Positions 19,039-29,188 of a stretch of DNA of 64,000 nt are shown in pieces (position 1 is the first letter of the stretch; the number at the start of each line of letters is the position of its first letter). The notes under the pieces were generated by a model that was not told the origin of the DNA, made no database searches, and saw only the letters and a list, made by a program, of their open reading frames with translations. This DNA comes from an uncultured Glaciecola sp. (GTDB lineage: Bacteria > Pseudomonadota > Gammaproteobacteria > Enterobacterales > Alteromonadaceae). The translations under genes were made by a program, and so were the position numbers. Location of the stretch: the NCBI GenBank assembly GCA_947496235.1, contig CANMCE010000011.1, positions 62,001-126,000 of the forward strand, in the 5' to 3' direction.

Positions 19039-19551
19039 ATGCCTTTTAGTATCGGTTTAATAAATCCTAAAGCGGCTACCAATGTAGCCGCTATTCTTCG
19101 AGCAGCAGGCTGTTTCGGTGCTAGTGCGATTTTTTACACTGGCACTCGGTTTCGATTTGCTAAAGATAATCATCCTCAGTTTGCGCAAGATACCAAAGAA
19201 TTTCGCAAAAAAATTCCCACCGTAGGGGTTGAAAACCTTTTCGATTTTGTGCCCGCAGGCGCCAAAATTGTAGTGGTAGAATTGGTCGAAAATGCACTTC
19301 CTTTACCTGAATTCTCTCACCCCGAAAATGCTTTTTATATTTTAGGCCCGGAAGACGGAAGCGTGTCTCAAGCCATTGTCAACAAAGCTGATGCCGTTGT
19401 TTATATCCCCTGCCGCAGTAATTTAAATCTTGCAGCCACAGCCAGTGTTTTGTTTTATGATAGATCAGTAAAACTAGGTTACGATAATTCAAAAGATGCG
19501 ATGGATAAGGCCAGAGACAATAATAATAATTTGACTTGGCGTAAAGACTAA
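19039..19551 (+). CDS. SpoU/TrmH-family RNA 2'-O-methyltransferase
   Basis: A 170-residue SPOUT-fold protein. It begins with SIGLINPKAATNVAAILRAA, the motif 1 region of TrmH-like enzymes, and has motif 2 (FYILGPEDGSVS) and motif 3 (IPCRSNLNLAATASVLFYDR). These form the knotted SAM site. It lacks the extra N-terminal RNA-binding domain of RlmB and is compact like TrmL. The target nucleotide is not identifiable from sequence. It starts 3 nt after the ppc stop and depends on the ppc transcript. Confidence 0.88.
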   Translation: MPFSIGLINPKAATNVAAILRAAGCFGASAIFYTGTRFRFAKDNHPQFAQDTKEFRKKIPTVGVENLFDFVPAGAKIVVVELVENALPLPEFSHPENAFYILGPEDGSVSQAIVNKADAVVYIPCRSNLNLAATASVLFYDRSVKLGYDNSKDAMDKARDNNNNLTWRKD

Positions 19552-19552
19552 A

Positions 19553-19573
19553 GGCCTAGTTAGCCACTAGGCC
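19553..19573. terminator. Hairpin between convergent genes
   Basis: A perfect 8-bp stem GGCCTAGT / ACTAGGCC with a 5-nt loop immediately follows the methyltransferase stop and lies 44 bases from the end of the convergent secreted-protein gene. It could serve both strands. U-runs are short on either side. Confidence 0.5.
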
Positions 19574-19616
19574 AAATTAGTATCCAAGTTAAGTCTTTAA
19601 CAGGTAAAAAGCTGAC

Positions 19617-20345
19617 TCAGATTCTTCTTAAGAACAAGATGCCAAACGCAGTTAGCACAAAAAATAGTGCCGTTGGTGCATTTACGCTTGAAGCTAGAAG
19701 TTGTTGGGAACTAGTTTCAACCTGAAACTCCCTAATGTCATCCGCTTTTTCTTTAGACACTAAATCTAATGCTTGTTTTTGAGAAATGATGACTTCACCA
19801 TCTCTTTGCGGATTGTCCCGACTGAGTGCACCATTATTTAATTCAGAGCTTGTTTCAACACGCGAATTATCGTTTGCCAGATTAGTTTTCTCAAAGCTGC
19901 TGCTCTCCTGTAGTTCGGTTGTCAGATTTGAATTTCCAGAGTTGCTTAGGGAACTAGTGTCTAAAAAGGTTAAAGCTTGTGAACTAAAAGACTGTGAATC
20001 TGTGTTACTCCAGTTTAGCCCTGTATCAGTTACCTTGAAACTGCTCACGCCCGTTATAGTTTCATTTACTCCATCATAAAAAGACGAATTGAGAGGTGCT
20101 AGTGCAATTGACGCCATGGCCGTTTGTTCGTGGGATTTGTCGAAAAATTTGTCGTCAGGACCAGATGTATTTACCGCTCCCTTATATTTAGGTTCAGAAT
20201 AGCCAAAGGTATAATTAACAGGCCCTGACACTCTAATGCCGTTTTCTCCTCCGGCTATGTTGTCATAGGTAAGGTAAGCTGCGTTTGCAACTGAAATAAG
20301 CGACAACAAAAAGCAACTCAATAACATCTTACAGTACATCTTCAT
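19617..20345 (-). CDS. Secreted protein with PEP-CTERM-like sorting tail
   Basis: A 242-residue protein of unknown function. An N-terminal signal peptide (MLLSCFLLSLISVANA) is followed by a Ser/Asn/Thr-rich, low-complexity body. The extreme C-terminus has the tripartite layout of a PEP-CTERM signal: a short VNAPT motif, a hydrophobic helix (ALFFVLTAFGILFL) and a basic end (RRI). Known PEP-CTERM proteins are cleaved by an exosortase in Gram-negative bacteria that make exopolysaccharide. No exosortase gene is in this window. Proposed as an exported, surface- or matrix-associated protein. The body is not recognised. Confidence 0.65.
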   Translation of the reverse strand: MKMYCKMLLSCFLLSLISVANAAYLTYDNIAGGENGIRVSGPVNYTFGYSEPKYKGAVNTSGPDDKFFDKSHEQTAMASIALAPLNSSFYDGVNETITGVSSFKVTDTGLNWSNTDSQSFSSQALTFLDTSSLSNSGNSNLTTELQESSSFEKTNLANDNSRVETSSELNNGALSRDNPQRDGEVIISQKQALDLVSKEKADDIREFQVETSSQQLLASSVNAPTALFFVLTAFGILFLRRI

Positions 20346-20550
20346 ATTTGTGATCCATTTAACGCGTTAATATCAAGGACCAGAATGCACAAAGAGTGCC
20401 TGAATAATTATTATATATTTCAGTGGGTTAAATTTTAAGAAAAACCAATAATGCAAATATTACTGATTAAATTGTAATAAAGGCCTTTTACCAAACAGAT
20501 TGCAGGTGGAAGGCTAAACGATAAATGTTAGTTATCGTCATAAACCTAGA

Positions 20551-20583
20551 CCAAGCTAATACCCTGGATAGGTATTGGCTTGG
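20551..20583. terminator. Long hairpin downstream of the M1 aminopeptidase gene
   Basis: A 13-bp stem (CCAAGC-T-AATACC / GGTATT-G-GCTTGG, one G-U pair) with a 7-nt loop, 20 bases after the aminopeptidase stop. The stem is strong but the minus-strand tail (TCTAGGTTTATG) is only partly U-rich. No other feature was seen between 20346 and 20602. Confidence 0.5.
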
Positions 20584-20602
20584 CGGTTTAGAAAAAAGCT
20601 AA

Positions 20603-22489
20603 TTATTCAAAAAAGTCTTCATTCGCTTTTACCGTTAAGGGATGATATCCCGGCTTTGCTTCTTCAAACGCACGTTTTGCGAAAGCTTTACCTTCAGGCG
20701 TTTTAGCTAGTTCACGATATAGCGGTTTCACTAGTTTATTACGCCCTATAGATACAAGGTAAGTGTATAAACGGTCGTAAGCGGGCTTGTATTCATTCGC
20801 CACCGCGATCATTAACCAACTATGTGCAATTTCATTATTCCTGCTTTGGGTTAATTGAAAGCTGCTATCAAGTGCATCCAATTGGGCCGCTGTTAACACT
20901 TCTGGCATATTATTTAAAAAATATAGCCATTCATGCACTGTCCAATTGTCTGTTTCAATGTCTGTGGCTTGAAGGTCGCCGGCAAGCCAAGCGGTTCTAG
21001 CTTGATCTACCTTTTCAAAAGCATCGGATACGGGTACAGGTGCACCTTGAGGAATTCCTGGTTCAAAAATCCATTGATGGATACGCTCTTTACTTAATTG
21101 CTGTGGGAATTTTGCAATCAGGGTCTGATTTAAATAGTCAATAAATTGGTCCGTGGTGATACTTTGAAAGGCAAAATGAGCAAAATAATCGAGTAAAAAC
21201 TGGTCAAAGTTATCTCGACCCACTTTTTGTTCGATCTCTCGTAAAAACAAAGCACCTTTTTCGTAAGGGATATTTGAGAACACATCATCAGCGTTACGCC
21301 CCCGAAGATCAATCGCCATAATCTGGTCATTCTCAGGCAAACTCTCAATATCCGCTTGTAGATCCTGATAACCTAATACAGCTTCCATGTTGTATCTGTC
21401 ATTTCCATAAATCATTTCCATGATGCGGTAGGTTAAATAAGTGGTAAAACCTTCGTTCAACCACAAATCGCGCCAAGTCGCGTTGGTCACTGTATTACCA
21501 GACCAACTATGGGCCAACTCATGGGCTATCAAGGCAACAAGACTTTTATCGCCCGCAATTACTGTGGGGGTAATAAAAGATAATCTAGGGTTTTCCATGC
21601 CGCCAAACGGGAAAGAAGGAGGTAGAATCAGTAGGTCATATCTGTCCCAACTGTAATCACCATAGGTTTTTTCTGTCACTTCTAACATAGCTTCAGTGTC
21701 AGCAAACTCTTCAGCAGCTGCGTCTAAAATGGCGGGTTCTGAATATACGCCGGTGCGTTGTCCCATGGCTTTAAATTCAAGATCGCCTATGGCTAACGCA
21801 ATTAAATACGATGGAATTGGTTGCGGCATATTGAAGTTATACACGCCATCGCGTTCAGTTTCAGGGTCATTGGCCGCACTCATGACAGCTAAAAGTTCCG
21901 TCGGTGTACGTATAGTTGCTGCATAAGTAACTCTAACCTGAGGTGTATCTTGTAGCGGAATAAAACTTCTCGCATGCACAGCCTGTGCTTGTGTAAACAA
22001 AAATGGATGTTGTTTGCCTGCTGTTTGAGTTGGCGTTAACCACTGCACACCTGAGGCATCCGGTGAAGTCGCATATTCAATGGTAACCTGATTAGCACTG
22101 GTGCCTACTTCTATATTAAGGGCTTGACCTAATTCAGGTTCTTCTTCACCAATAGAAAAATCTACGGATTGATCATTTACAGAAACTTGCTTGATGTCCA
22201 GTTCTCGAGTATCCAAGATTAGCTGATGGGCGTTTTCTTTTACGCGCTCAAAAGTTAAGGTTGCTGTTCCGTAGAGCTGCTTTTGATCAAAATCAGCACT
22301 AATATCTAAATCGATATGACGCACTATCATTTCATCTGGGTTTGCAAAAGAATGATAATCCGTACCAGATTCTATATGTTGCTCTAAGGGTTCTACTGCC
22401 TTTTCAACTTGGCTTTCAGATGTTGTTACATCTGAGCATCCAAATAAACTCCCCGCCATAATCAGGCCGGCAATTATATGCTTATTCAT
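20603..22489 (-). CDS. M1-family aminopeptidase lipoprotein (LTA4 hydrolase-like)
   Basis: A 628-residue zinc aminopeptidase. The signal ends in a lipobox (AGSLFGC, Cys18), so it is probably an outer- or inner-membrane lipoprotein facing the periplasm. An N-terminal beta domain is followed by the catalytic domain. GGMENP lies near residue 296, HELAHSW near 322-328 (two zinc His and catalytic Glu), and the third ligand is the Glu of NEGFTTYL about 20 residues later. A helical C-terminal domain resembles leukotriene A4 hydrolase. It likely trims peptides in the periplasm. It has no operon partner. Confidence 0.9.
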   Translation of the reverse strand: MNKHIIAGLIMAGSLFGCSDVTTSESQVEKAVEPLEQHIESGTDYHSFANPDEMIVRHIDLDISADFDQKQLYGTATLTFERVKENAHQLILDTRELDIKQVSVNDQSVDFSIGEEEPELGQALNIEVGTSANQVTIEYATSPDASGVQWLTPTQTAGKQHPFLFTQAQAVHARSFIPLQDTPQVRVTYAATIRTPTELLAVMSAANDPETERDGVYNFNMPQPIPSYLIALAIGDLEFKAMGQRTGVYSEPAILDAAAEEFADTEAMLEVTEKTYGDYSWDRYDLLILPPSFPFGGMENPRLSFITPTVIAGDKSLVALIAHELAHSWSGNTVTNATWRDLWLNEGFTTYLTYRIMEMIYGNDRYNMEAVLGYQDLQADIESLPENDQIMAIDLRGRNADDVFSNIPYEKGALFLREIEQKVGRDNFDQFLLDYFAHFAFQSITTDQFIDYLNQTLIAKFPQQLSKERIHQWIFEPGIPQGAPVPVSDAFEKVDQARTAWLAGDLQATDIETDNWTVHEWLYFLNNMPEVLTAAQLDALDSSFQLTQSRNNEIAHSWLMIAVANEYKPAYDRLYTYLVSIGRNKLVKPLYRELAKTPEGKAFAKRAFEEAKPGYHPLTVKANEDFFE

Positions 22490-22589
22490 TATTTCTCTGT
22501 CCTATTTATTTTTTATTTACTGCTTGTTTTTCTTTTTACCTAGCTTGCGGATTTTGCGTTGCTGGAAGATATAGTTGACGATTTAAAAC

Positions 22590-22620
22590 AAAAAAGCCAG
22601 CAATCTATGCTGGCTCTTTT
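22590..22620 (-). terminator. Intrinsic terminator of mdh
   Basis: Perfect 7-bp stem AGCCAGC / GCTGGCT with a 7-nt loop, flanked by A5 and T5. On the minus strand it ends in GCTGGCTTTTTTG, a textbook rho-independent terminator 20 bases after the mdh stop. Confidence 0.92.
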
Positions 22621-22638
22621 TATAAGGCTAAGTACTGA

Positions 22639-23577
22639 TTAGTTATTAACGAAATCAACGCCTAATTGAATATCACCACGTAATCCATCAAGCATGTCTT
22701 CTTTCGCTTTTTGTTCAAACGCGCTTAATTCGCCATATGGTAAAATTTCTTCTACGCCATTTTTACCAAGACGTACTGGGTGAGCAAAGAAAGGAGCATC
22801 ATCGCTTCCATCAACTTGAACATAGGTATATTCAGTTACAGCTTCACCTTGCATTGCTTTAACCAAAGACAAACAGAATCTTGCAGCTGCTTGACCCATA
22901 GACAAAGTAGCAGAACCGCCACCAGCTTTGGCTTCAACAACTTCTGTACCTGCATTTTGGATACGTTTGGTTAATGAAGCAACTTCGTCGTCACTGAAAC
23001 TAACGCCTTCTACTTGAGATAGAAGAGGTAGAATAGTAGTACCAGAGTGTCCACCAATTACAGGTACATGAACTTCTGATGTGCTCTTACCTTTTAATTC
23101 AGCAACAAAGGTTTCAGAACGAATAACGTCAAGGGTTGTTACACCAAAAAGTTTGTTTTTGTTGTACACGCCTTTTGCTTTTAATGCTTCAGCGGCAATT
23201 GCCACAGTAGTATTTACTGGGTTAGTGATAATTCCGATACAAGCGTCTGGGCAGTTATCACCACAAGCTTCTACTAGATTTTTTACGATACCAGCGTTGA
23301 TGTTAAACAAATCAGAACGATCCATTCCTGGCTTACGAGGTACGCCAGCAGGAATTAATACAATATCACAACCTGTTAGGGAATCTGCTAACTCATCTTT
23401 CCCGTAACCTTTAACCGCAACGTCAGTTGGAATATGGCTTAAATCTACTGCAACACCAGGTACAACCGGTGCTACGTCATATAAAGATAACTCTGAACCT
23501 GCGGGTAGTTGGGTTTTAAGCAACAATGATAATGCTTGACCAATACCACCTGCTGCGCCTAATACGGCTACTTTCAT
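22639..23577 (-). CDS. mdh: Malate dehydrogenase
   Basis: A 312-residue NAD-dependent malate dehydrogenase of the E. coli Mdh type, same length as that enzyme. The N-terminus [14 protein letters not shown] is the dinucleotide-binding loop. Further motifs are [14 protein letters not shown] with the substrate-binding arginines, [10 protein letters not shown], and the catalytic His in VIGGHSG near residue 177. It converts malate to oxaloacetate in the TCA cycle. AGGAGAGG lies upstream of the ATG. It is divergent from argR, an arrangement conserved across many gammaproteobacteria. Confidence 0.97.
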   Translation of the reverse strand: MKVAVLGAAGGIGQALSLLLKTQLPAGSELSLYDVAPVVPGVAVDLSHIPTDVAVKGYGKDELADSLTGCDIVLIPAGVPRKPGMDRSDLFNINAGIVKNLVEACGDNCPDACIGIITNPVNTTVAIAAEALKAKGVYNKNKLFGVTTLDVIRSETFVAELKGKSTSEVHVPVIGGHSGTTILPLLSQVEGVSFSDDEVASLTKRIQNAGTEVVEAKAGGGSATLSMGQAAARFCLSLVKAMQGEAVTEYTYVQVDGSDDAPFFAHPVRLGKNGVEEILPYGELSAFEQKAKEDMLDGLRGDIQLGVDFVNN

Positions 23578-23773
23578 GTTTCCTCTCCTGAATTAACGGC
23601 AAAAAAATTTGTGCGTGAGATTAATCTAAATAGGGATAAATCTCAATCACCCAATAGTCTGATTGAAAATTTTTATCCATTTGATACCAATAGAATGCCT
23701 TTGCGATTGCCTAAACAGCATCCATCGGGCAGAATAACTCTTCTTTTTGTACTGTTGCGGAGCATAACAGTTT

Positions 23774-24238
23774 ATGAGTACTAACAAACAAGACACTTTA
23801 ATAAAAGCCTTTAAAGAGATGTTGAATTCAGAGAGTTATGGCTCTCAAGGTGATATTGTTAGTGCCCTAAAAGCCCAAGGCTTTGATAACATTAGTCAAT
23901 CTAAAGTCAGCCGATTATTGTCCAAATTTGGCGCTGTAAGGGCAAGAGATGCTAGAGGCGACATGGTCTATTGCTTACCACCAGAACTTGGCATGCCGAC
24001 CGCTAAGAGTCCGCTAAAACAGTTAGTGTTAGATATAGTCCACAACAACGCCATGATCATTATTCGTACCAGTCCAGGCGCCGCTCAATTAATTGCACGC
24101 CTTTTAGATTCGTTAGGTACGGCTGATGGCGTTTTGGGCACAATAGCTGGTGACGATACGATTTTTATTGCACCAGTAGACATATCCAAGATTGAAACCA
24201 TACGGCAACGAGTGCAAGACCTATTCGATAATGTATAG
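23774..24238 (+). CDS. argR: Arginine repressor
   Basis: A 154-residue hexameric repressor of arginine biosynthesis and transport. The N-terminal winged helix includes [19 protein letters not shown] with the DNA-contacting Ser-Arg pair, and the C-terminal oligomerisation and arginine-binding domain contains [13 protein letters not shown]. Length is near that of E. coli ArgR (156). It shares a 196-bp upstream region with mdh on the opposite strand. Autoregulation through ARG boxes is typical of the family, but I found only weak, imperfect candidates here. Confidence 0.95.
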   Translation: MSTNKQDTLIKAFKEMLNSESYGSQGDIVSALKAQGFDNISQSKVSRLLSKFGAVRARDARGDMVYCLPPELGMPTAKSPLKQLVLDIVHNNAMIIIRTSPGAAQLIARLLDSLGTADGVLGTIAGDDTIFIAPVDISKIETIRQRVQDLFDNV

Positions 24239-24269
24239 CTGTACTCTCAGCATAGAATTGTAGGTATAC

Positions 24270-25106
24270 CTAACTATCTTTACTGGCTATGAGTTGCGAG
24301 TAGATTTCCTTTTTATTCAGTTGATAATGCTCTGCTACTATCTCTGCGACTTTTTTCGGCGGTAACAGGTCAGCAAGCTTGTGCATAAGTGCTAAGGCTT
24401 CTGGAGGCAGGGTTTCCAATTGGGTTTTAGCCTTATACAGAATAACAACAAACTCTCCTTTTTGATGGCTCGCCGACGCCGTTAACCAAGACAAGACCTC
24501 AGTCGGTGTTTCACCCACATAACGTTCAAAGGTCTTGGATAATTCTTTGGCGACCACTATTTGCACATCTTCGAATTGGGAATCTATCATTTCAACCGTC
24601 CCCAGTATGCGTTTAGGGGATTCATAAAATACACAAGTCATTCCCGAGTTCACTGCTTGCTCTAACGCTTGTAATCTTGCTTGCTGTTTTACCGGCAAGA
24701 AACCAGAGAATGTAAATCTATCCGTTGGCAGACCTGCGCCACTTAAAGCTGTAGTTAAAGCACAAGCGCCAGGTAAGGCTGTGACCTGGAGCTGCTGTTG
24801 TCGACAGGCGCGAACCAAACCAAAGCCTGGATCACTGATAAGCGGAGTACCCGCATCTGAAATCAAGGCTATATTTTTTCCTTGCTTTAATTGCTCGATA
24901 ATATAATCGGTTTTTTGCCTTTCGTTATGATCATGCAAACTAAAGGCTTGGGTTTTAATATCAAAGGCCTGAAACAACTTACCGGAATGCCTTGTATCTT
25001 CTGCCGCTACTAAATCAACCTCATTTAACACTTCGATTGCTCTAGGCGTCATATCACCTAAGTTGCCAATGGGTGTAGGTACAACATATAAAGTGCCAGC
25101 AGACAT
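24270..25106 (-). CDS. rsmI: 16S rRNA (cytidine1402-2'-O)-methyltransferase
   Basis: A 278-residue tetrapyrrole-methylase-fold enzyme that modifies C1402 in the ribosomal decoding centre. It opens GTLYVVPTPIGNLGDMTPRA, and contains AEDTRHSGKL, ISDAGTPLISDPGF and LPGACALTTALSGAG, all hallmark RsmI stretches. I chose the ATG at 25106, which follows GGAGTG, instead of a frame extending ten codons upstream. It is divergent from lpoA, the same layout as in E. coli. Confidence 0.95.
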   Translation of the reverse strand: MSAGTLYVVPTPIGNLGDMTPRAIEVLNEVDLVAAEDTRHSGKLFQAFDIKTQAFSLHDHNERQKTDYIIEQLKQGKNIALISDAGTPLISDPGFGLVRACRQQQLQVTALPGACALTTALSGAGLPTDRFTFSGFLPVKQQARLQALEQAVNSGMTCVFYESPKRILGTVEMIDSQFEDVQIVVAKELSKTFERYVGETPTEVLSWLTASASHQKGEFVVILYKAKTQLETLPPEALALMHKLADLLPPKKVAEIVAEHYQLNKKEIYSQLIASKDS

Positions 25107-25239
25107 TTTACACTCCAAATTTGTTTTTATTATCAAGGACGATAGTATACCGACTTTAGATCAGATTCTTTACTCAATGGTAGAATTTTTTCGGTTTGCA
25201 GGTAGACTATGCTAGGTGTGGGTTGATTAAGGATGTTTT

Positions 25240-27141
25240 GTGAATTTTAAGTCTATTTTGGTTTATCTAATGGCAACGGTATTGTTATCAGGCTGTGGTG
25301 GAACTCCTGATACACCTCAGCGCCAAGCCGAAAATAATACCCCAGTTAAACAGCAAGCGCCTGAACTCAGTGACATTGAAAAGATCATTGCGAATTATAA
25401 TTCCAATAACAATCCTGACCTTGTGCTAAACGAATTATTGCAACTTGCGGATAATTTTCAACATCAAGAACAATGCAATAAAACCAATATCATTGTCGCA
25501 AAAACCTTGCCTGTGTTAAATGGTTCTACCCAAAGGTTACATGCTAACTTGTTGCGCCTAGAATGCCAGCTAGAAGGTATTTTGCAGCACAAAACAGCCA
25601 ATTCACCAGAACAAATAGCATTGCTGCAAGACTGGGTATTACAGGCTAGTGATACTTCGGTAGATTTTGGCAATCTAACCCAGCGCTTGAATATTGCTAA
25701 AGCTGTTTTAAACATTCTGAATGATGAACTTGAACCTGCTATATTTACCTTACTTGAAGCGCCAGCTATCAACTCTGTTCTTCTTGCCTATAAAGAACCT
25801 CTAATTTGGCGAACCTTAAGCAGTCTTGATCAAAATGATCGCCGCAGATTCGTCGCTTTATATCCTGAATTGTCTATGTATCAGCAATTATTTGAGATTG
25901 TCACTGATGATGTGCTAGACGATAAAACTCGCCAAACTGAGATAAGGAAATGGTTGCTGACCTACGAGCAATCTAATTTAGCCAATAACCTACCAGAAGA
26001 ATTACTGCAATTTGTGCAGGCTGATTTTTCTCAGGCAAATTCTATAGCCGTATTGTTACCACTTTCTGGACGCCTTGCGAATCAAGGGGATGTAATTAAA
26101 CAAGGTATTTTAGCTGCCTACTACAAACGTTTAGGCAGCATATCTCCGAGTATGACCGATCAAATACCCAGCTTGGTATTTGTGGATACTGGCTCAGAAA
26201 ATACCATGGCCGAAGGCGCTGTAAATACGGATTACTCTGGATTTAATATCGTTATTGGACCACTATTAAAAAGTCATATCACTCAAACTGAAGCTTTACT
26301 TGCTAATACTGTGACTCGTGTTCACTTGAATCAAAATGATCAGCCTGAAACAAGTCCTTTAGCTACGTCTTTTGCCCTTTCTCCTGAACAAGAAGCTCAA
26401 CAACTCGCTCGATTAATGTTTGAAAACCAAATTCGAAATCCTATTTTGGTATTTGAACGCAATGCTCGTGTGGAGAGAATGAAGGACGCCTTCTTAGCCC
26501 AATGGGAAAATTTAGTTAAGCTGGATGAGCAAGCAGTCATGCCCAGTACTGTTGGATTTACTGACAACAAAAGTATGCGTGTCGGAATCACTGATGCCTT
26601 GGGTGTGTTACAAAGCGAAAAGAGAATCAAACAACTTTCTAATTTAACACCTGAAACTATCCACAGTGTTACCCGAAATCGACGAGATATTGATGCTTTC
26701 GTGGTATTGGCCAATCCTCAAGATGTAGAATTGATCAACCCTATAATCGAATCCAGCATAAGTTTATTCAGCAATAAAACCATTCCGGTTTATGCTACCT
26801 CCTATAGTTACAACCACCGTCAGAACAAAAATTCTCTTCGCGACTTGAGAAACTTGGTGTTTATCGACATGCCTTTTGTTCAACCAGAAGGACAACAAAC
26901 AGAATTGGCGCAAACGGTAAATAAGGTGTTCAATGATCCGCCAACAACCTTTTTACGCTTGTTTGCTTTTGGGTATGACGCCTTCAACATAGCAAATAAT
27001 TCACTGCAACTTAAATTGTTCACCCAAATACGTCAGCCGGGACTTACCGGGGAACTCACCATTGATAATCAATCGGATGTGAACCGAACACTGTCTAGTA
27101 TTCGAATAGATAACCAAGATAATCTGCAAGATGGCGATTAA
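25240..27141 (+). CDS. lpoA: Penicillin-binding protein activator LpoA
   Basis: A 633-residue outer-membrane lipoprotein that stimulates PBP1A in peptidoglycan synthesis. It starts with GTG preceded by AAGGA, and the lipobox VLLSGC places the lipidated Cys at 19. An N-terminal helical, TPR-like region (about 40-265) is followed by a C-terminal domain with the periplasmic-binding-protein fold (from SIAVLLPLSGRLANQGDVIK onward). The position between rsmI and yraN matches E. coli lpoA. The last 11 bases overlap yraN. Confidence 0.95.
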   Translation: MNFKSILVYLMATVLLSGCGGTPDTPQRQAENNTPVKQQAPELSDIEKIIANYNSNNNPDLVLNELLQLADNFQHQEQCNKTNIIVAKTLPVLNGSTQRLHANLLRLECQLEGILQHKTANSPEQIALLQDWVLQASDTSVDFGNLTQRLNIAKAVLNILNDELEPAIFTLLEAPAINSVLLAYKEPLIWRTLSSLDQNDRRRFVALYPELSMYQQLFEIVTDDVLDDKTRQTEIRKWLLTYEQSNLANNLPEELLQFVQADFSQANSIAVLLPLSGRLANQGDVIKQGILAAYYKRLGSISPSMTDQIPSLVFVDTGSENTMAEGAVNTDYSGFNIVIGPLLKSHITQTEALLANTVTRVHLNQNDQPETSPLATSFALSPEQEAQQLARLMFENQIRNPILVFERNARVERMKDAFLAQWENLVKLDEQAVMPSTVGFTDNKSMRVGITDALGVLQSEKRIKQLSNLTPETIHSVTRNRRDIDAFVVLANPQDVELINPIIESSISLFSNKTIPVYATSYSYNHRQNKNSLRDLRNLVFIDMPFVQPEGQQTELAQTVNKVFNDPPTTFLRLFAFGYDAFNIANNSLQLKLFTQIRQPGLTGELTIDNQSDVNRTLSSIRIDNQDNLQDGD

Positions 27142-27487
27142 ACAGTGGCTAGCATCGAAAACAGGTGAACAAGCAGAACAGCAAGCAAAAGAATATTTAC
27201 TGCAAGCTGGCTTAACCTTTATCGAACAAAACTACAAAGTTAAATCCGGTGAAATTGATCTTATTTTCAAACATGAGCAACTTTGGGTTTTTGTTGAGGT
27301 CAAATATCGACAAGATAGCGACTTTGGTTTCGCCGCTGAGTATTTTACCCCCAGTAAACGGGCAAAAATGCTAAGGGCCATTGCCTGTTTCTTTACCGAT
27401 TTAGGTAAGAATATACATCATGAGCCACTTAGATTAGACTTAGTCGCCATCGATGACGACCAATTACAATGGTTTAAAAATGTCTGA
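27131..27487 (+). CDS. yraN: UPF0102 nuclease-fold protein YraN
   Basis: A 118-residue protein of the UPF0102 family with a restriction-endonuclease-like core. Visible motifs are GEQAEQQAKEYLLQAG, SGEIDLIFKHE and FVEVKYRQ, which give the E-D-ExK arrangement of the fold. The family has no settled function. It overlaps the end of lpoA by 11 bases and precedes diaA, conserved synteny in gammaproteobacteria. Length agrees with E. coli YraN (131) within normal variation. Confidence 0.92.
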   Translation: MAIKQWLASKTGEQAEQQAKEYLLQAGLTFIEQNYKVKSGEIDLIFKHEQLWVFVEVKYRQDSDFGFAAEYFTPSKRAKMLRAIACFFTDLGKNIHHEPLRLDLVAIDDDQLQWFKNV

Positions 27488-27514
27488 CGTTTGTTTTCAA
27501 GCGGTGTTTATTAA

Positions 27515-28126
<612 letters not shown>

Positions 28127-28131
28127 TTTAT

Positions 28132-28710
28132 ATGGGTAAATTGACCAACCACTTAATTCTTCTTGGAATTCTCGTTAGTTTATCTGGCTGTGCCTCGGTT
28201 GTTGCGGTCGGCGCTGCCGGAACAGCGGCATCCTCTGCATCTGATCGCCGAACCCTAGGTACACAAATTGATGATAAAACAACCCATGCCAGAGTCAGTA
28301 ATGCAATTGATTCAATTGCAGGTGTAGATGAAAATGCTTCTATTAGTATCAATGTTTACAATGGCCAAGTGTTGTTAACAGGGCAAGCAAATCAACAGTC
28401 CATTATTGACTTGGCCGGTGAAAAAGCCAAAACCATTGAAAATGTCGGACGTGTGCATAATCAAATACGATTGGGACAACCAATCCCTGCCAGTTCAACC
28501 ATGCACGACATTTGGTTAGGCACGAAAATACGTACTCTTATGAGCACTAATGAGAAAGTGCCTTTACTGAAACTCGACTTAATTGTGGAAGATAGTGAAG
28601 TCTTTATCATGGGCATGTTAAGTCGCGAAGAAGCAAGTGCGGCAGTAGATGTTGCCCGCAATGTAGACGGCGTTACCCGCGTGTTTAGAGTACTTGAACT
28701 TACCGACTAA
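28132..28710 (+). CDS. dolP: BON-domain outer-membrane lipoprotein DolP (YraP)
   Basis: A 192-residue lipoprotein with a lipobox ending at Cys20 (LVSLSGC) and two consecutive BON domains (about 45-115 and 120-190), a phospholipid-binding fold. In E. coli DolP supports outer-membrane integrity and acts near the division site and the BAM complex. It starts 5 nt after the diaA stop with GGAG upstream, completing the lpoA-yraN-diaA-dolP operon. Confidence 0.94.
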   Translation: MGKLTNHLILLGILVSLSGCASVVAVGAAGTAASSASDRRTLGTQIDDKTTHARVSNAIDSIAGVDENASISINVYNGQVLLTGQANQQSIIDLAGEKAKTIENVGRVHNQIRLGQPIPASSTMHDIWLGTKIRTLMSTNEKVPLLKLDLIVEDSEVFIMGMLSREEASAAVDVARNVDGVTRVFRVLELTD

Positions 28711-28732
28711 AAATAAAAACAGGCGATTAGCG

Positions 28733-29152
28733 CTATTTTACAACGCGCAGAGTCGCCCTCTTAGCGGGTTTGCTTGGGTTAGACGGTACTTCATCGGAAA
28801 CATCAGAAGACTCTGTTTTAGGGCCGTCTGGAGAAGGTTCTGGCGGAGTTTGAGTGAACACAGTGCCTGCGCCATTTTCTCTGGCGTAAATAGCTCCCAC
28901 CGCTTCACAAGGAAAATAAACTTGCATCGGCTGACCACCGAACCTAGCCTGAAATGAAATGGCTTCAACATCCATAGAAAAATTAACACAGGCTGAAGGC
29001 GATATATTGAGTACTATCTGACCGTCTTTTACGTATTGTGTAGGCACATCTACGCTTGGCCAATCGGTGCTTACAACCACATAAGGTGTAAGCCCGTTAT
29101 CGACGATCCACTCATAAAAAGCGCGTAACATGTAAGGCTGATTAGGCGTCAT
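28733..29152 (-). CDS. sspB: ClpXP specificity-enhancing factor SspB
   Basis: A protein of about 139 residues that delivers ssrA-tagged proteins to ClpXP. The N-terminal folded domain includes PYMLRAFYEWIVDNG, DGQIVLNISPSA and FGGQPMQVYFPCEAVGAIYA. An acidic, flexible linker is followed by the ClpX-binding tail ending LRVVK. The start is uncertain: the ATG at 29152 has AAGGA directly abutting it, and a TTG three codons upstream (29161) would give an N-terminus closer to E. coli SspB. It is co-directional with and downstream of sspA. Confidence 0.92.
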   Translation of the reverse strand: MTPNQPYMLRAFYEWIVDNGLTPYVVVSTDWPSVDVPTQYVKDGQIVLNISPSACVNFSMDVEAISFQARFGGQPMQVYFPCEAVGAIYARENGAGTVFTQTPPEPSPDGPKTESSDVSDEVPSNPSKPAKRATLRVVK

Positions 29153-29188
29153 TCCTTGCAATTTTCTAGTCTCTCGCTCTGGTTTGAC

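Noticed and set aside
23640..23690. ARG box between mdh and argR
   Set aside because: A TTGAAAATTTTTATCCA stretch loosely resembles half of the consensus but the second half deviates; not strong enough to list as a feature.
24261..24272. TAGGTATACCTA palindrome between argR and rsmI
   Set aside because: Perfect but only 12 bases with no loop, and it covers the rsmI stop codon; likely chance.
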